NCBI RefSeq assembly: GCF_017991995.1
Contig: NZ_JAGOPN010000010.1
Coordinates: forward strand, 157,020 to 221,019
DNA from: Pseudacidovorax sp.
GTDB taxonomy: Bacteria; Pseudomonadota; Gammaproteobacteria; Burkholderiales; Burkholderiaceae_C
Length of the DNA: 64,000 nucleotides
Direction of reading: 5' to 3'
The notes below the pieces were generated by a model. That model was not told the DNA's origin. It saw only the letters and a list, made by a program, of their open reading frames with translations, and did not search any database. The stretch's first letter is position 1. Every line of letters starts with the position of its first letter. The translations under genes were made by a program, and so were the position numbers. This document shows positions 55,724 to 64,000 of the stretch, piece after piece.

Positions 55724-57690
55724 GCCGCGCGCAGTTGGGTGTCGCCGGCAGCCGGCGGGGCGCCAGGCTCGGGCTTGCGGCCGACGAGCACCTCGCAGAG
55801 ATCACGCAGCCGTTGCTCCAGGGCACGAAGCTGCGCGCCCTGGCCGGCGAGTTCCGCCAGGCGCTCGTCCAGGCTGCTGGCGGCGTCGCGCACGCGGGCC
55901 ATCGACTCCACGCGCCGGGCATAGGTCGCGCGGCGCTCGTTCATCTGGCGGTCCATCTGGGAGAAGGCGCTGCGGCGCCAGTCCTCGATCTCGCCCAGCG
56001 CGGCGTCGCGGACGGTGCGCACGCGGCTGGACAGGGCCTGCGCCAGCCGCTCGCAGAATTCAGATTGCACGAGGCGCAGGATGTTGCCCATGCCGAGGTA
56101 GTGCAGATGGCTCTGCTCGATGCTGCTCATCTCGGCAATGTACTTCGACAGATCGGGCTCGGCCGGGGCCTGCAGGGCAAAGCCATGTTCGGCATTGAGC
56201 TGGCGGAAGGCCGCATGCAGCATGGCCTGCAGCTCGGCCATGGTGGCCTGCACATCGCCGAGGTTGGTGCGCAGCCCGTCGAAGGTGCGGGCGTAGACCT
56301 GCGCAAGCTGCAGCTTGATGCCGGGCCGGCCCAATGCCTGCGCGAACTGCGCCATGTCGGACCTGAGTGCCGTCGGGCCGAGCACGGCCTGCATCTCGCG
56401 CATGCGCTTGCCAAGGACGGCACGCAGGGCCGAAACGCGTTCGGCGCCCGCCTCGAACTCCGACTGTTCCTGCTCGACCCGGCGCATCATGTGCCGCAGC
56501 GTGGCGGTGTTCTTGCCGCGCAGGCCTTCGAGCTCCATGCCCTGCTCCGTCAGCTCCCGCTGGCGCAGGCGCAGGATGCGCTGCGCCTCGGCGCGCAAGG
56601 CGTCCAGCCCGCCCTCCACGGCGCGGCGCAGGATGGCCTCCCTTTCGGCGAGCAGCCCCTGGCCCAGCAGCGCCTCAAGGGCCGGCAGCCGGCTCGCCTG
56701 CAGCAGCGGTGCATCGCCTGCGATGCGCGCCTGCAGGCCCTTCTGCGCCGACACCGGCAGCACGCGCCGGCGGGGCACGCCCAGCATGTCGGCGGACAGG
56801 GCGCACTGCCGCTCGATCTGGGCCTCGATCTGTCCGGGTGCGCTGAGCGAATCCCACAGCGTGTCGATCTTGTTCAGCGCGACGATGCGCGAGGCAACGG
56901 CCGGTGCGGCCCCGCCCAGGTGTTCGCGCCAGATGGCGAGGTCGGAGCGGGTCACCCCCGTATCGGCCCCCAGGATGAACAGCACGGCGTGGGCCTGGGG
57001 CAGCAGGCTCATCGTGAGTTCGGGCTCGGCGCCGATGGCATTGAGGCCCGGCGTGTCCAGGATGACCAGGCCCTGCTCCAGCAGGGGATGCGGAAGGTTG
57101 AGCACCGCATGGCGCCAGCGCGGGACCTCGACGTGCCGATGGGCATCCACGGGCAGGGCGTCTTCGCCGGCATCGTCGCGCCAGAAACCCAGCGCCTTGG
57201 CCCGTTCGAGCGGGACACGGTCGACCTCGGCCACTTTCTGCATGGCGGCCGCGAGCTGCTCGCCGTCATCGGGCGACAGGGCAATCCCGGTCCAGCCCTC
57301 GGACGATTCGCGCCACTGCTGCAGCGACCGGGGCACGAGCCGCGTGTCGATCGGCAGCAGCCGCAGCCCGGGGGCCTGCCCCGCGTCATGGCGAAGCTCC
57401 ACAGGGCACATGGTGGTGCGTCCGGCGCTGGCCGGCATGATGCGCCGGCCATAGTCCGCAAAGAACAAGGCGTTGATCAGCTCAGACTTGCCGCGCGAGA
57501 ACTCCGCGACGAAGGCCACCATGACCCGGCTGTCACGCATCAGGGACTCGGCATCCCTCAGCCGCTCCGCCACGGCGTCGTCGAGCAGGTCGTTGTCGCC
57601 CAGCCAGGAAGCCAGCCAGCGAAGCCGATGTGCCAGGCTGCGTCGCCAGGCGCCGTGCTGCTCGAACTGCTGGGAGAAAGGAACGCTCAC
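55720..57690 (-). CDS. Dynamin-like GTPase
   Basis: 656 aa. The Dynamin_N GTPase covers about 50-320: G1 AEFSRGKSELINALFF (near 62-77), G2-like threonines in GRTTMCPVE, G3 ILDTPGLNAIG and G4 ALNKIDTLWD. The rest is helical, with long heptad stretches (about 365-480 and 560-640) like the stalk of bacterial dynamins. There is no clear transmembrane or paddle segment. Start MSVPFSQQFEQHGAWRRSLA; the stop overlaps mutY, and the start lies 100 nt after mutM. Bacterial dynamins act in membrane remodelling or stress tolerance; the link with base-excision repair is unexplained. Confidence 0.85.
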   Translation of the reverse strand: MSVPFSQQFEQHGAWRRSLAHRLRWLASWLGDNDLLDDAVAERLRDAESLMRDSRVMVAFVAEFSRGKSELINALFFADYGRRIMPASAGRTTMCPVELRHDAGQAPGLRLLPIDTRLVPRSLQQWRESSEGWTGIALSPDDGEQLAAAMQKVAEVDRVPLERAKALGFWRDDAGEDALPVDAHRHVEVPRWRHAVLNLPHPLLEQGLVILDTPGLNAIGAEPELTMSLLPQAHAVLFILGADTGVTRSDLAIWREHLGGAAPAVASRIVALNKIDTLWDSLSAPGQIEAQIERQCALSADMLGVPRRRVLPVSAQKGLQARIAGDAPLLQASRLPALEALLGQGLLAEREAILRRAVEGGLDALRAEAQRILRLRQRELTEQGMELEGLRGKNTATLRHMMRRVEQEQSEFEAGAERVSALRAVLGKRMREMQAVLGPTALRSDMAQFAQALGRPGIKLQLAQVYARTFDGLRTNLGDVQATMAELQAMLHAAFRQLNAEHGFALQAPAEPDLSKYIAEMSSIEQSHLHYLGMGNILRLVQSEFCERLAQALSSRVRTVRDAALGEIEDWRRSAFSQMDRQMNERRATYARRVESMARVRDAASSLDERLAELAGQGAQLRALEQRLRDLCEVLVGRKPEPGAPPAAGDTQLRAA

Positions 57691-57790
57691 GGACGCCTGC
57701 AGAAGAATTTACAAAATATAACAGTTGCGAATGCCCCTCACAGCCCAGCGGCAAGGTGGTCGCACCCGGCGAGGCCGGCCCGCAGGGCCC

Positions 57791-58606
57791 TCAAGCCTTC
57801 TGGCAATTCGGACAGAAATAGGTCGAGCGCTGGCCCTGCCGCAGGAGCCGGATCGGCACCCCGCACTGCCGGCAGGGCTCGCCTGCCCGTCCGTAGACCA
57901 TGGCCTGCAGCTGGAAGTGCCCAGCCTGACCGTCGATGTGGGAGAAATCGCGCAGCGTGCTGCCGCCCGCCTCGACCGCACGCGCCAACACCTCGCGGAC
58001 GGCGGCATGCAGCCGCGCGGCACGCGGCCGTGAAATGCGGGCCGCCGGCACCGTCGGCCGGATGCCGGCAAGGAACAATGCCTCGGACGCATAGATGTTG
58101 CCCACCCCCACCACCACGTCGCCGGCCAGAAGCACCTGCTTGACCGGCGCGCGCCGTCTTCTGAGACCTTCGTGGAAGCGGCCGAGGTCAAAGGCATCGC
58201 CGAGCGGCTCCATGCCCAGCCCACCCAGCAGCTTGCGCGCCAGCGGCGCATCCTCGCCATCGACGTGGATCACCGCGCCGAAGCGCCTCGGGTCGTTCAA
58301 CCGCAGCGTGCCACGCGTGGTGGTCAGGTCGAAGTGGTCGTGCGGTCCGGGCTCGGGCAGCGCCGGCGCAAACCGGAGGCTGCCCGACATGCCAAGGTGC
58401 ACCAGCAGCATGCCCCGGTCGAGATCGACCAGCAGGTACTTGCCACGCCGCCGCACCTGCACCACGGTGCGCCCGACCAGCGCGTCCGGATCCACCTCCA
58501 GCGCCCATCGCAGCGGCTTGCCCACACGCAGGGCGGTGATGACGCCGCGGGCGATGCGGTCGGCAAAACCGCGGCGGGTGACTTCGACTTCTGGGAGCTC
58601 GGGCAT
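57791..58606 (-). CDS. mutM: Formamidopyrimidine-DNA glycosylase MutM
   Basis: 271 aa bifunctional 8-oxoguanine glycosylase/AP lyase. It begins M-P-E-L-P-E-V-E, with catalytic P2 and E3; K57-type lysine in [11 protein letters not shown]; the H2TH region [20 protein letters not shown]; and the zinc finger C-X2-C-X16-C-X2-C ([11 protein letters not shown] to FCPNC) at the end. It diverges from the TPR gene and precedes the dynamin-like gene. Confidence 0.97.
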   Translation of the reverse strand: MPELPEVEVTRRGFADRIARGVITALRVGKPLRWALEVDPDALVGRTVVQVRRRGKYLLVDLDRGMLLVHLGMSGSLRFAPALPEPGPHDHFDLTTTRGTLRLNDPRRFGAVIHVDGEDAPLARKLLGGLGMEPLGDAFDLGRFHEGLRRRRAPVKQVLLAGDVVVGVGNIYASEALFLAGIRPTVPAARISRPRAARLHAAVREVLARAVEAGGSTLRDFSHIDGQAGHFQLQAMVYGRAGEPCRQCGVPIRLLRQGQRSTYFCPNCQKA

Positions 58607-58675
58607 CGGAACACGCCGCATGCACAGGAGCAGCGGACCATCGCCCTCGCCCCAGATGCGGACAAAGGCTTGGAT

Positions 58676-58681
58676 TATTAT
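58676..58681 (+). promoter_or_regulatory. -10 box of leaderless TPR gene transcript
   Basis: TATTAT lies 6 nt before the ATG at 58688. The -35 region is not recognisable. Confidence 0.45.
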
Positions 58682-58687
58682 GGTTCG

Positions 58688-60457
58688 ATGAGTCCCTTGC
58701 CCCGCCGGCGCCATCTGGCGACAGCCGTTCTGACCCTCGCCTCGCTCAGCGCCGCCGCGCAGTCGGTGCCCCCCGGCCCACCACCCGCGCCGCCCGCCCC
58801 GGCCGCGGAACCTGCCCAGCCCTCGGCCATGACGGCCGAGCTGTTCTACGAAGTGCTGCTGGGCGAACTCAACGCCCGCGACGGCGATCCGGTCGAGGGC
58901 TTCCAACTGCTCCTGGACTCCGCTCGCCGTACCCGCGAGCCGGCCCTCTTCCAGCGCGCCGTCGATGTCGCCGTGCGCGCACGCTCGCCGGAGGCTGCCC
59001 TGGTGGCGGTTCGCGCCTGGAAACAGGCCATTCCCGACGCCCGGGAGCCGCGCCGGCTGGAGTTGCAGATCCTGATCCTGCTGGGCCGCCTGACCGAGAC
59101 CGTGGACCCGCTGCGTGCCGACCTCGCCGCCACGCCGGTACCGGAGCGCCCCGCAGCGCTCGCGAGCGCCGTCCGGGCCTACAGCCGGGCGTCCAACAAG
59201 CAGGCCGCTGCCCAGGCCTTCGAACAAGGCCTGTCGGATGAATTGAAGGCGGGCGCCCGCTCGGCTGGCCTGGCCTGGGCGGCCGTCGGCCGTCTGCGCC
59301 TGAACGCGGGCGACACCGCCGGCGCCCTGGCGGCTGCCCAGCAGGGCAACGCCGCCGACCCGAAGGCCGACGCGCCTGCCGTGCTGGCACTCGAACTGAT
59401 GGATCCGTCCCGGCCCGAAGCCGAGGCACTCGTGCGCCGCTACCTGAGCCAGGAGGACGCCCTGCCCGAGGCACGCGTGGCCTATGCCCGCGCACTGGCA
59501 CTGGGGCAGCGCTACGACGAGGCCACGGCGCAGATGGAGACGCTCACGCGCAGCCGACCCGACCTGCCCGATCCCTGGCTGCTGCTCGGCTCCCTGCAGG
59601 CGCAGGTCCATCAGGACGCGGCCGCGCAGACGTCCCTGCAGCGCTACCTGGACCTCGCCACCCGCCAGAGCGATGCGGACGAGCGCGCCCGCGGCATTGC
59701 TCAGGCATACCTGCAGCTCGCCCAGTTGGCAGAACGTCGCAAGGATTTCGCCGCCGCCGAACAGTACCTGTCGCGCGTGGAGGGCGACGAGGACATGGCG
59801 TCCGCCCAGTTGCGTCGGGCGATGCTGCTGGCCAAGCAGGGCAAGGTCGCCGAGGCACGCCAGATCGTGCGCAGCATGCCCGCACGCACGGATGCCGACC
59901 GCCGCCAGCAATTGCAGGCCGAAGCCCAGGTGCTGCGTGAGGCCAAGATGAACCAGGCGGTGTACGACCTGCTTGCCGCCGCCAGTGCCCAGGCACCGAA
60001 CGACACCGACCTGCTCTACGACCTCGCCATGGCGGCCGAGAAGCTCAACCGCGTGGACGAGACCGAACGGCTGCTGCGCCGCGTGATCGCCCTCAAGCCG
60101 GACAGTGCCAACGCGTACAACGCGCTGGGCTATTCGCTCGCCGATCGGAATGTCCGTCTCCCCGAAGCCCGCCAGCTGATCCGCAAGGCGGTGGAACTGT
60201 CGCCCAACGACCCTTTCATCGCCGACAGTCTGGGTTGGGTCGAGTTCCGGCTCGGCAATATGGCCGAGGCGCAGCGCATCCTCGAAGGCGCCTACAAGAC
60301 GCGGCCCGATCCGGAGATCGGGGCCCACCTCGGCGAGGTGCTGTGGGCGCAGGGCCAACGCGACCGTGCATTGAGCATCTGGCGCGAGGCCTCCATGGCG
60401 GACGCGGAGAACGAGACCCTGCAGGCCACGCTGCGGCGCCTGCGCGTCAAGCTGTGA
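58688..60457 (+). CDS. Secreted tetratricopeptide-repeat protein
   Basis: 589 aa. Signal peptide about 1-25 ([18 protein letters not shown]), then a Pro/Ala linker (26-48) and about ten TPR-like helical pairs, clearest near 445-540 ([20 protein letters not shown], then [20 protein letters not shown], then [20 protein letters not shown]). It occupies the place upstream of lolB-ispE where betaproteobacteria carry a periplasmic or outer-membrane-associated TPR protein. Its stop overlaps the lolB GTG. Precise function unknown; an envelope assembly role is likely. Confidence 0.85.
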   Translation: MSPLPRRRHLATAVLTLASLSAAAQSVPPGPPPAPPAPAAEPAQPSAMTAELFYEVLLGELNARDGDPVEGFQLLLDSARRTREPALFQRAVDVAVRARSPEAALVAVRAWKQAIPDAREPRRLELQILILLGRLTETVDPLRADLAATPVPERPAALASAVRAYSRASNKQAAAQAFEQGLSDELKAGARSAGLAWAAVGRLRLNAGDTAGALAAAQQGNAADPKADAPAVLALELMDPSRPEAEALVRRYLSQEDALPEARVAYARALALGQRYDEATAQMETLTRSRPDLPDPWLLLGSLQAQVHQDAAAQTSLQRYLDLATRQSDADERARGIAQAYLQLAQLAERRKDFAAAEQYLSRVEGDEDMASAQLRRAMLLAKQGKVAEARQIVRSMPARTDADRRQQLQAEAQVLREAKMNQAVYDLLAAASAQAPNDTDLLYDLAMAAEKLNRVDETERLLRRVIALKPDSANAYNALGYSLADRNVRLPEARQLIRKAVELSPNDPFIADSLGWVEFRLGNMAEAQRILEGAYKTRPDPEIGAHLGEVLWAQGQRDRALSIWREASMADAENETLQATLRRLRVKL

Positions 60458-60954
60458 AGCGACGCGTGCTGATGGCCGGCGTGGCGGGCGCCACCCTTGC
60501 GCTGGCCGGCTGTGCCGCCCCCCAGGCGGCACGCCGCGCGGACACGGGCAGCAGCCACTGGAGCGGCCGTCTGTCCCTGTCGGTCGACAGCAACCCGCCG
60601 CAGTCCTTCGCAGCCGTGTTCGAGCTGGACGGCAATCCGGAGCAAGGCGAGCTCTTGCTGACCACGCCGCTTGGCAACACCCTGGGCGCCTTGCAATGGA
60701 GCCCGGGCACCGCCGTGCTGCGCGATGGCGCACAGCAGCGACGCTTCGCCTCCATCGCCGCGCTGACCGAGGCCGTGACCGGCGCGGCGCTGCCCATCGA
60801 TGCATTGTTCGAATGGCTGCAGGGCCGCCCGGCCCCGGTCCCGGGCTGGCGGGCCGAACTGTCGCAGGTGGCGCAAGGCCGACTCCAGGCGACGCGCGAT
60901 GCCCCCTTGCCCACCGCGCAGCTGCGTGTCGTCTTCGAGCGCCCTTCGCCGTGA
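60454..60954 (+). CDS. lolB: Outer-membrane lipoprotein receptor LolB
   Basis: 166 aa. GTG at 60454 overlaps the TPR stop (GTGA) and gives a lipoprotein signal [15 protein letters not shown] with lipobox L-A-G-C. The mature part follows Lol[21 protein letters not shown], then [20 protein letters not shown], and [20 protein letters not shown]. It is shorter than the roughly 200 residues of E. coli LolB, mostly at the C terminus. LolB takes lipoproteins from LolA and inserts them in the outer membrane. It is coupled to ispE by GTGA. Confidence 0.88.
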   Translation: MKRRVLMAGVAGATLALAGCAAPQAARRADTGSSHWSGRLSLSVDSNPPQSFAAVFELDGNPEQGELLLTTPLGNTLGALQWSPGTAVLRDGAQQRRFASIAALTEAVTGAALPIDALFEWLQGRPAPVPGWRAELSQVAQGRLQATRDAPLPTAQLRVVFERPSP

Positions 60955-61820
60955 AGGCCCTCTATGACCTGCCCGCGCCTGCCAAGCTGAACCTCTTCCT
61001 TCACATCACCGGTCGGCGTGCAGATGGCTACCACCTGCTGCAGTCGGTGTTCATGTTGATCGACTGGTGCGACACGCTGCATGCGGACTTGCGCCTGGAC
61101 GGTGGCCTGTCGCGCGAAGACCTGGGACAACCCCTGCCCGCCGACGATCTCGTATTGCGCGCCGCCCGCGCGCTGAAGAGCGCGACTGGCACGCAGCAGG
61201 GTGCCCACATCGGCGTGCACAAGCGCATACCGGCGCAGGCGGGCATGGGCGGCGGCTCATCGGATGCGGCCACCTGCCTCCTGGCACTGAACCGGCTCTG
61301 GCGGTTGGATCTGCCACTTGCCGAACTCGAACGCATCGGCCTCAAGCTCGGCGCCGACGTGCCCTTCTTTCTGCGCGGCCGCAATGCATGGGTCGAGGGC
61401 ATCGGCGAGCAGATCACTCCGCTGACGGTGCCCGCAGCCCGCTTCGCCGTGCTCAAGCCAGAGGCTGGACTCGACACACGCCGTATTTTTTCTGCGGATG
61501 ATCTTCACAGGGCCACAAAACCTGCTATAGTTTCTGTCTTCGCTGCTCAGGACGGCAAACGAATCTTCCGATTCGGACACAACGACCTGCAGCCGGTTGC
61601 CCAGCGGCTCTGTCCGCAAGTGAGTCAGGCCCTTCAGTGGCTCGATGCACAAGGCCTCAGTGCCAGGATGACCGGCTCCGGAAGTGCCGTCTTCGCGCAG
61701 CTGCCGAACGATGCGCCGCAAGGCCCGATCGATCATCTCTCGAAGGATCTTCCCGAGGGTTGGCAATATCGGATCTGCAGCAATCTCGCGCACCATCCCC
61801 TCCAGGGCTGGGCCGCGTAG
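60951..61820 (+). CDS. ispE: 4-diphosphocytidyl-2-C-methyl-D-erythritol kinase
   Basis: 289 aa GHMP kinase of the MEP isoprenoid pathway. GTG start overlapping the lolB stop. Substrate Lys in [20 protein letters not shown], and the ATP loop [20 protein letters not shown] are intact, as is the third GHMP motif [14 protein letters not shown]. The local DNA near 61490-61540 is AT-richer than its surroundings but the frame is continuous. Confidence 0.96.
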   Translation: MKALYDLPAPAKLNLFLHITGRRADGYHLLQSVFMLIDWCDTLHADLRLDGGLSREDLGQPLPADDLVLRAARALKSATGTQQGAHIGVHKRIPAQAGMGGGSSDAATCLLALNRLWRLDLPLAELERIGLKLGADVPFFLRGRNAWVEGIGEQITPLTVPAARFAVLKPEAGLDTRRIFSADDLHRATKPAIVSVFAAQDGKRIFRFGHNDLQPVAQRLCPQVSQALQWLDAQGLSARMTGSGSAVFAQLPNDAPQGPIDHLSKDLPEGWQYRICSNLAHHPLQGWAA

Positions 61821-61825
61821 GCAAT

Positions 61826-61847
61826 AACCAGTCGCTCGCGATTGGTT
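61826..61847. repeat. 10-bp inverted repeat after ispE
   Basis: AACCAGTCGC and GCGATTGGTT pair over ten positions with one G-T wobble and a 2-nt loop. There is no T-run. It may be an RNA 3'-end or processing hairpin between ispE and tRNA-Gln. Confidence 0.45.
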
Positions 61848-61890
61848 GCGACATTCATCGGTGGATGGTCACTGGACCGTCCTCCTGTGT

Positions 61891-61967
61891 AGGGGAGTCG
61901 CCAAGTTGGTTAAGGCACCGGATTTTGATTCCGGCATTCGAGGGTTCGAGTCCTTCCTCCCCTGCCA
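61891..61967 (+). tRNA. tRNA-Gln (UUG anticodon)
   Basis: 77 nt including encoded CCA. The acceptor AGGGGAG pairs with CTCCCCT; the anticodon stem CCGGA/TCCGG encloses TTTTGAT, giving anticodon TTG (positions 34-36) for CAA/CAG glutamine. T-arm GAGGGTTCGAGTCCTTC contains TTCGAGTC. The position between ispE and prs is conserved in betaproteobacteria. Confidence 0.97.
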
Positions 61968-62021
61968 AATGCTCTAAAGCATCAGGCCCCACCTTTTCTC
62001 TCTGACCGCCGGGAAGCACAC

Positions 62022-62996
62022 ATGCAGGCCCCACATCCTGACTTCATGGTTTTCACCGGCAATGCCAACCCGGGCATGGCAGCAGAGATCGTTCAGCATC
62101 TCGGCACCTCGCTTGGCGCTGCGCGCGTCGGCCGCTTCTCCGATGGCGAGGTCACGGTCGAAATCAACCAGAACGTGCGGGCGCGTGAGGTCTTCGTGGT
62201 GCAGTCCACCTGCGCGCCCACGAACGAAAACCTGATGGAACTGCTGATCATGGTCGACGCACTCAAGCGCGCCTCGGCCGAGCGGATCAGCGCCGTGATC
62301 CCCTACTTCGGCTATGCCCGCCAGGACCGCCGCCCGCGCTCCTCGCGCGTGCCGATCTCGGCAAAGGTCGTCGCCAACCTGCTGCAGACCGTCGGCGTAT
62401 CGCGCGTGCTGACGATGGACCTGCACGCCGACCAGATCCAGGGTTTCTTCGACATCCCCGTCGACAACATCTACGCCTCTCCGGTTCTGCTGGGCGATCT
62501 GCGCACCAAGAACTACGAAGACCTGATGGTGGTGAGCCCCGACGTCGGCGGTGTGGTGCGTGCCCGTGCCATCGCCAAGCAACTGGGCTGCGACCTGGCC
62601 ATCATCGACAAGCGCCGCCCCAAGGCCAACGTCAGTGAGGTGATGCACGTCATCGGCGAGATCGAAGGCCGCAACTGCGTGATCATGGACGACATGATCG
62701 ACACCGCTGGCACGCTGGTAAAGGCTGCCGAGGTGCTCAAGGAGCGCGGCGCCAAGAAGGTGTACGCCTATTGCACGCACCCGGTCTTCTCGGGTCCCGC
62801 CATTGAACGCATCGCCCAGGGCAGCGCGCTCGATGAGGTCTGCGTCACCAACACCATCCCGCTGTCCGACGGCGCCCTGGCCTGCGGCAAGATCCGCCAG
62901 CTGTCCGTGGCCCCCCTCTTCGCGGAAACCATCCACCGTATCGCCAATGGCGAATCGGTCATGAGCCTGTTCTCGGATTCGGACAGCGCCGCCTGA
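62022..62996 (+). CDS. prs: Ribose-phosphate pyrophosphokinase
   Basis: 324 aa PRPP synthase. [11 protein letters not shown], then [40 protein letters not shown], the catalytic loop [17 protein letters not shown], and the PRPP-binding [20 protein letters not shown]. Standard length. It lies 54 nt downstream of tRNA-Gln and is followed by a terminator before rplY. Confidence 0.97.
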   Translation: MQAPHPDFMVFTGNANPGMAAEIVQHLGTSLGAARVGRFSDGEVTVEINQNVRAREVFVVQSTCAPTNENLMELLIMVDALKRASAERISAVIPYFGYARQDRRPRSSRVPISAKVVANLLQTVGVSRVLTMDLHADQIQGFFDIPVDNIYASPVLLGDLRTKNYEDLMVVSPDVGGVVRARAIAKQLGCDLAIIDKRRPKANVSEVMHVIGEIEGRNCVIMDDMIDTAGTLVKAAEVLKERGAKKVYAYCTHPVFSGPAIERIAQGSALDEVCVTNTIPLSDGALACGKIRQLSVAPLFAETIHRIANGESVMSLFSDSDSAA

Positions 62997-63025
62997 GGCA
63001 CATTCCGGTCCTGGAACTTTCAGTG

Positions 63026-63047
63026 GGCGCCCTCGCGGCGCCTTTTT
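63026..63047 (+). terminator. Terminator between prs and rplY
   Basis: GGCGCC (63026-63031) pairs with GGCGCC (63037-63042) across a 5-nt loop, with TTTTT next. The 80-nt gap to rplY must then supply another promoter or rely on readthrough. Confidence 0.75.
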
Positions 63048-63122
63048 GTCGAACGGCACCGCACTGGTCGCGGTGGGTGCCACAGAGGCGGGCCTTCGGC
63101 CCAGGCCTCACAGGAGTCACTT

Positions 63123-63755
63123 ATGAAATTCGTCGCTTTCGAGCGCGCCAAGCAGGGCACGGGTGCGAGCCGCCGTCTCCGCAATTCGGGCAAGACGCCC
63201 GGCATCGTCTACGGTGGCGAAGGCCAGCCGCAACTGGTCGAGCTCGACCACAACGCCCTGTGGCACGCCCTGAAGAAGGAAGCCTTCCACTCCTCCATCC
63301 TCGAGATGGACCTGGGCGGCAACGTGACCAAGGTGCTGCTGCGCGATGTGCAGTACCACCCGTACAAGCAACTGGTCCAGCACGTGGACTTCCAGCGCGT
63401 CGATGCCCGTACCCGCCTGACCGTGAAGGTGCCGCTGCACTTCAAGGGTGAGGAAGAGTCCGAAGCCGTCAAGCTGCACCAGAACCTGGTGAACCACGTG
63501 ATGACGGAAATCGAAATCAGCGTGCTGCCGGCCGACCTGCCCGAGTTCATCGAGGTTGATCTGTCGGGTCTGGCTGCCGGCGGTACCGTGCACCTGGCCG
63601 ACATCAAGCTGCCCGGCCGCGCCAAGGCCATCACCCATGGCAAGCCGAACCCCGTGATCGTGTCGGCCGTGGCGCCTGTGGTCGAGGAAGAGGCGCCTGC
63701 TGCTGCGCCCGCTCCGGCTGCCGAGCCCGCCAAGGGCAAAGGCAAGAAGAAGTAA
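63123..63755 (+). CDS. rplY: 50S ribosomal protein L25/general stress protein Ctc
   Basis: 210 aa long-form (CTC-type) L25: N-terminal 5S rRNA-binding domain (about 1-95, [20 protein letters not shown], then [13 protein letters not shown]) and C-terminal TL5/CTC domain (about 96-190, [20 protein letters not shown], then ADIKLP), with an Ala/Pro/Lys tail ending KGKGKKK. AGGAG precedes the ATG. pth would be expected next but is not in the window. Confidence 0.96.
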   Translation: MKFVAFERAKQGTGASRRLRNSGKTPGIVYGGEGQPQLVELDHNALWHALKKEAFHSSILEMDLGGNVTKVLLRDVQYHPYKQLVQHVDFQRVDARTRLTVKVPLHFKGEEESEAVKLHQNLVNHVMTEIEISVLPADLPEFIEVDLSGLAAGGTVHLADIKLPGRAKAITHGKPNPVIVSAVAPVVEEEAPAAAPAPAAEPAKGKGKKK

Positions 63756-63810
63756 TTGCTTCTTCGCCCGAGGCTGCGCACCTTCGGTGCGCCCGCCTCA
63801 CGGCTCGAAC

Positions 63811-63835
63811 AGGCCCGCCTCGCGCGGGCCTTTTT
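63811..63835 (+). terminator. Rho-independent terminator of rplY
   Basis: AGGCCCGC (63811-63818) pairs with GCGGGCCT (63824-63831), a 5-nt loop between, then TTTTT. It lies 56 nt after the stop. Confidence 0.92.
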
Positions 63836-63848
63836 CATTTCACCATGA

Positions 63849-64000
63849 CTCCAGCACCGAACTTCGCTGGACTACGCCGAAGCCCGATACAGCAGGTTTA
63901 TCAATAACTTAGGCGAGTTCAACATATGCCGGTGCTTTCCGAAACCTGACCTGGCTTCCCCTCTGCTGGCCCCTACAAGGCTCCTGGGAATCGGGTCTTT
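63849..64000 (+). other. Low-GC tail with an open frame; possible RHS-like remnant
   Basis: After the rplY terminator the base composition drops (88 G+C of the last 160 bases by my count, about 55%, against about two-thirds elsewhere). A plus-strand frame is open from 63849 to the edge, without a start codon, and begins L-Q-H-R-T-S-L-D-Y-A-E-A-R-Y-S-R-F. The L-D-Y-A-x-A-R-Y part resembles the conserved core of RHS-repeat proteins. It then reads with rare codons (ATA, TTA), so if it is an RHS piece it is broken. I cannot exclude chance. Confidence 0.2.

Overview
The window is a dense, GC-rich (roughly two-thirds G+C) chromosomal stretch of a betaproteobacterium, most likely Comamonadaceae (Acidovorax/Variovorax/Xylophilus-like). 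I base this on a Bug-family tripartite tricarboxylate binding protein, a betaproteobacterial pilus pseudopilin cluster with pilY1, hrcA-nadK-recN, rpsF-priB-rpsR-rplI-dnaB, lolB-ispE-tRNA-Gln-prs-rplY, and high-GC codon use throughout. The genus cannot be fixed from the sequence alone. There are no rRNA genes, CRISPR arrays, phage genes or recognisable insertion sequences. One tRNA, tRNA-Gln(UUG), is present.

Layout. 1-5.3 kb: a phnDCE phosphonate/organophosphate ABC importer on the minus strand, diverging from a HAD-IIA phosphatase and followed by an RpiR-type regulator; a dyad resembling a regulator site lies between the divergent promoters. 5.3-7.7 kb: a small conserved-looking ORF, a TerC/Alx-family membrane protein and a divergent NhaR-type LysR regulator. 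7.7-13.6 kb: a VOC protein, a DUF938 methyltransferase, a thiolase plus a PaaG-like crotonase, a secreted PheC-like solute-binding protein, an amidase and a small membrane protein. 13.7-17.6 kb: clpB behind a clear sigma-32 promoter, then a Bug-family receptor. 17.8-25.4 kb: six tightly overlapping type IV pilus genes, pilE-fimT-pilV-pilW-pilX-pilY1.

25.4-33.4 kb (minus strand): alaA-like aminotransferase, hom, thrC, mobB, moeA, moaD and moaE, coupling alanine/threonine synthesis with molybdenum cofactor genes. An opposite-strand segment with a DapA paralogue and a 34-codon leader ORF sits between moaD and moaE. 33.4-38.2 kb: Mth938-like protein, bcp peroxiredoxin, PIN-PhoH protein with an attenuator-like leader, then a VOC-EVE-YafY operon. 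38.3-41.4 kb: rpsF-priB-rpsR-rplI and dnaB. 41.6-45.0 kb: ppsA with its divergent regulatory kinase/phosphatase. 45.0-49.9 kb: DUF3861 and PadR genes, then a B12-dependent ribonucleotide reductase with a Crp/Fnr-type regulator. 50-54.6 kb: hrcA, nadK, recN and rapZ. 54.6-58.6 kb: mutM, a dynamin-like GTPase and mutY in one direction. 58.7-63.8 kb: TPR protein, lolB, ispE, tRNA-Gln, prs and rplY. The last 165 bases fall to about 55% G+C and look like the edge of something different.

The most interesting signals are: the phnDCE/HAD/RpiR cassette with a matching dyad and no C-P lyase; a dynamin-like GTPase translationally coupled to mutY and downstream of mutM; the VOC-EVE-YafY operon with a 9-bp inverted repeat; promoter-ORF-hairpin leaders ahead of the DapA paralogue and phoH; a hairpin that folds over the pilE start codon; and recurrent -10 boxes 6-8 nt before an ATG, which suggest leaderless transcripts.
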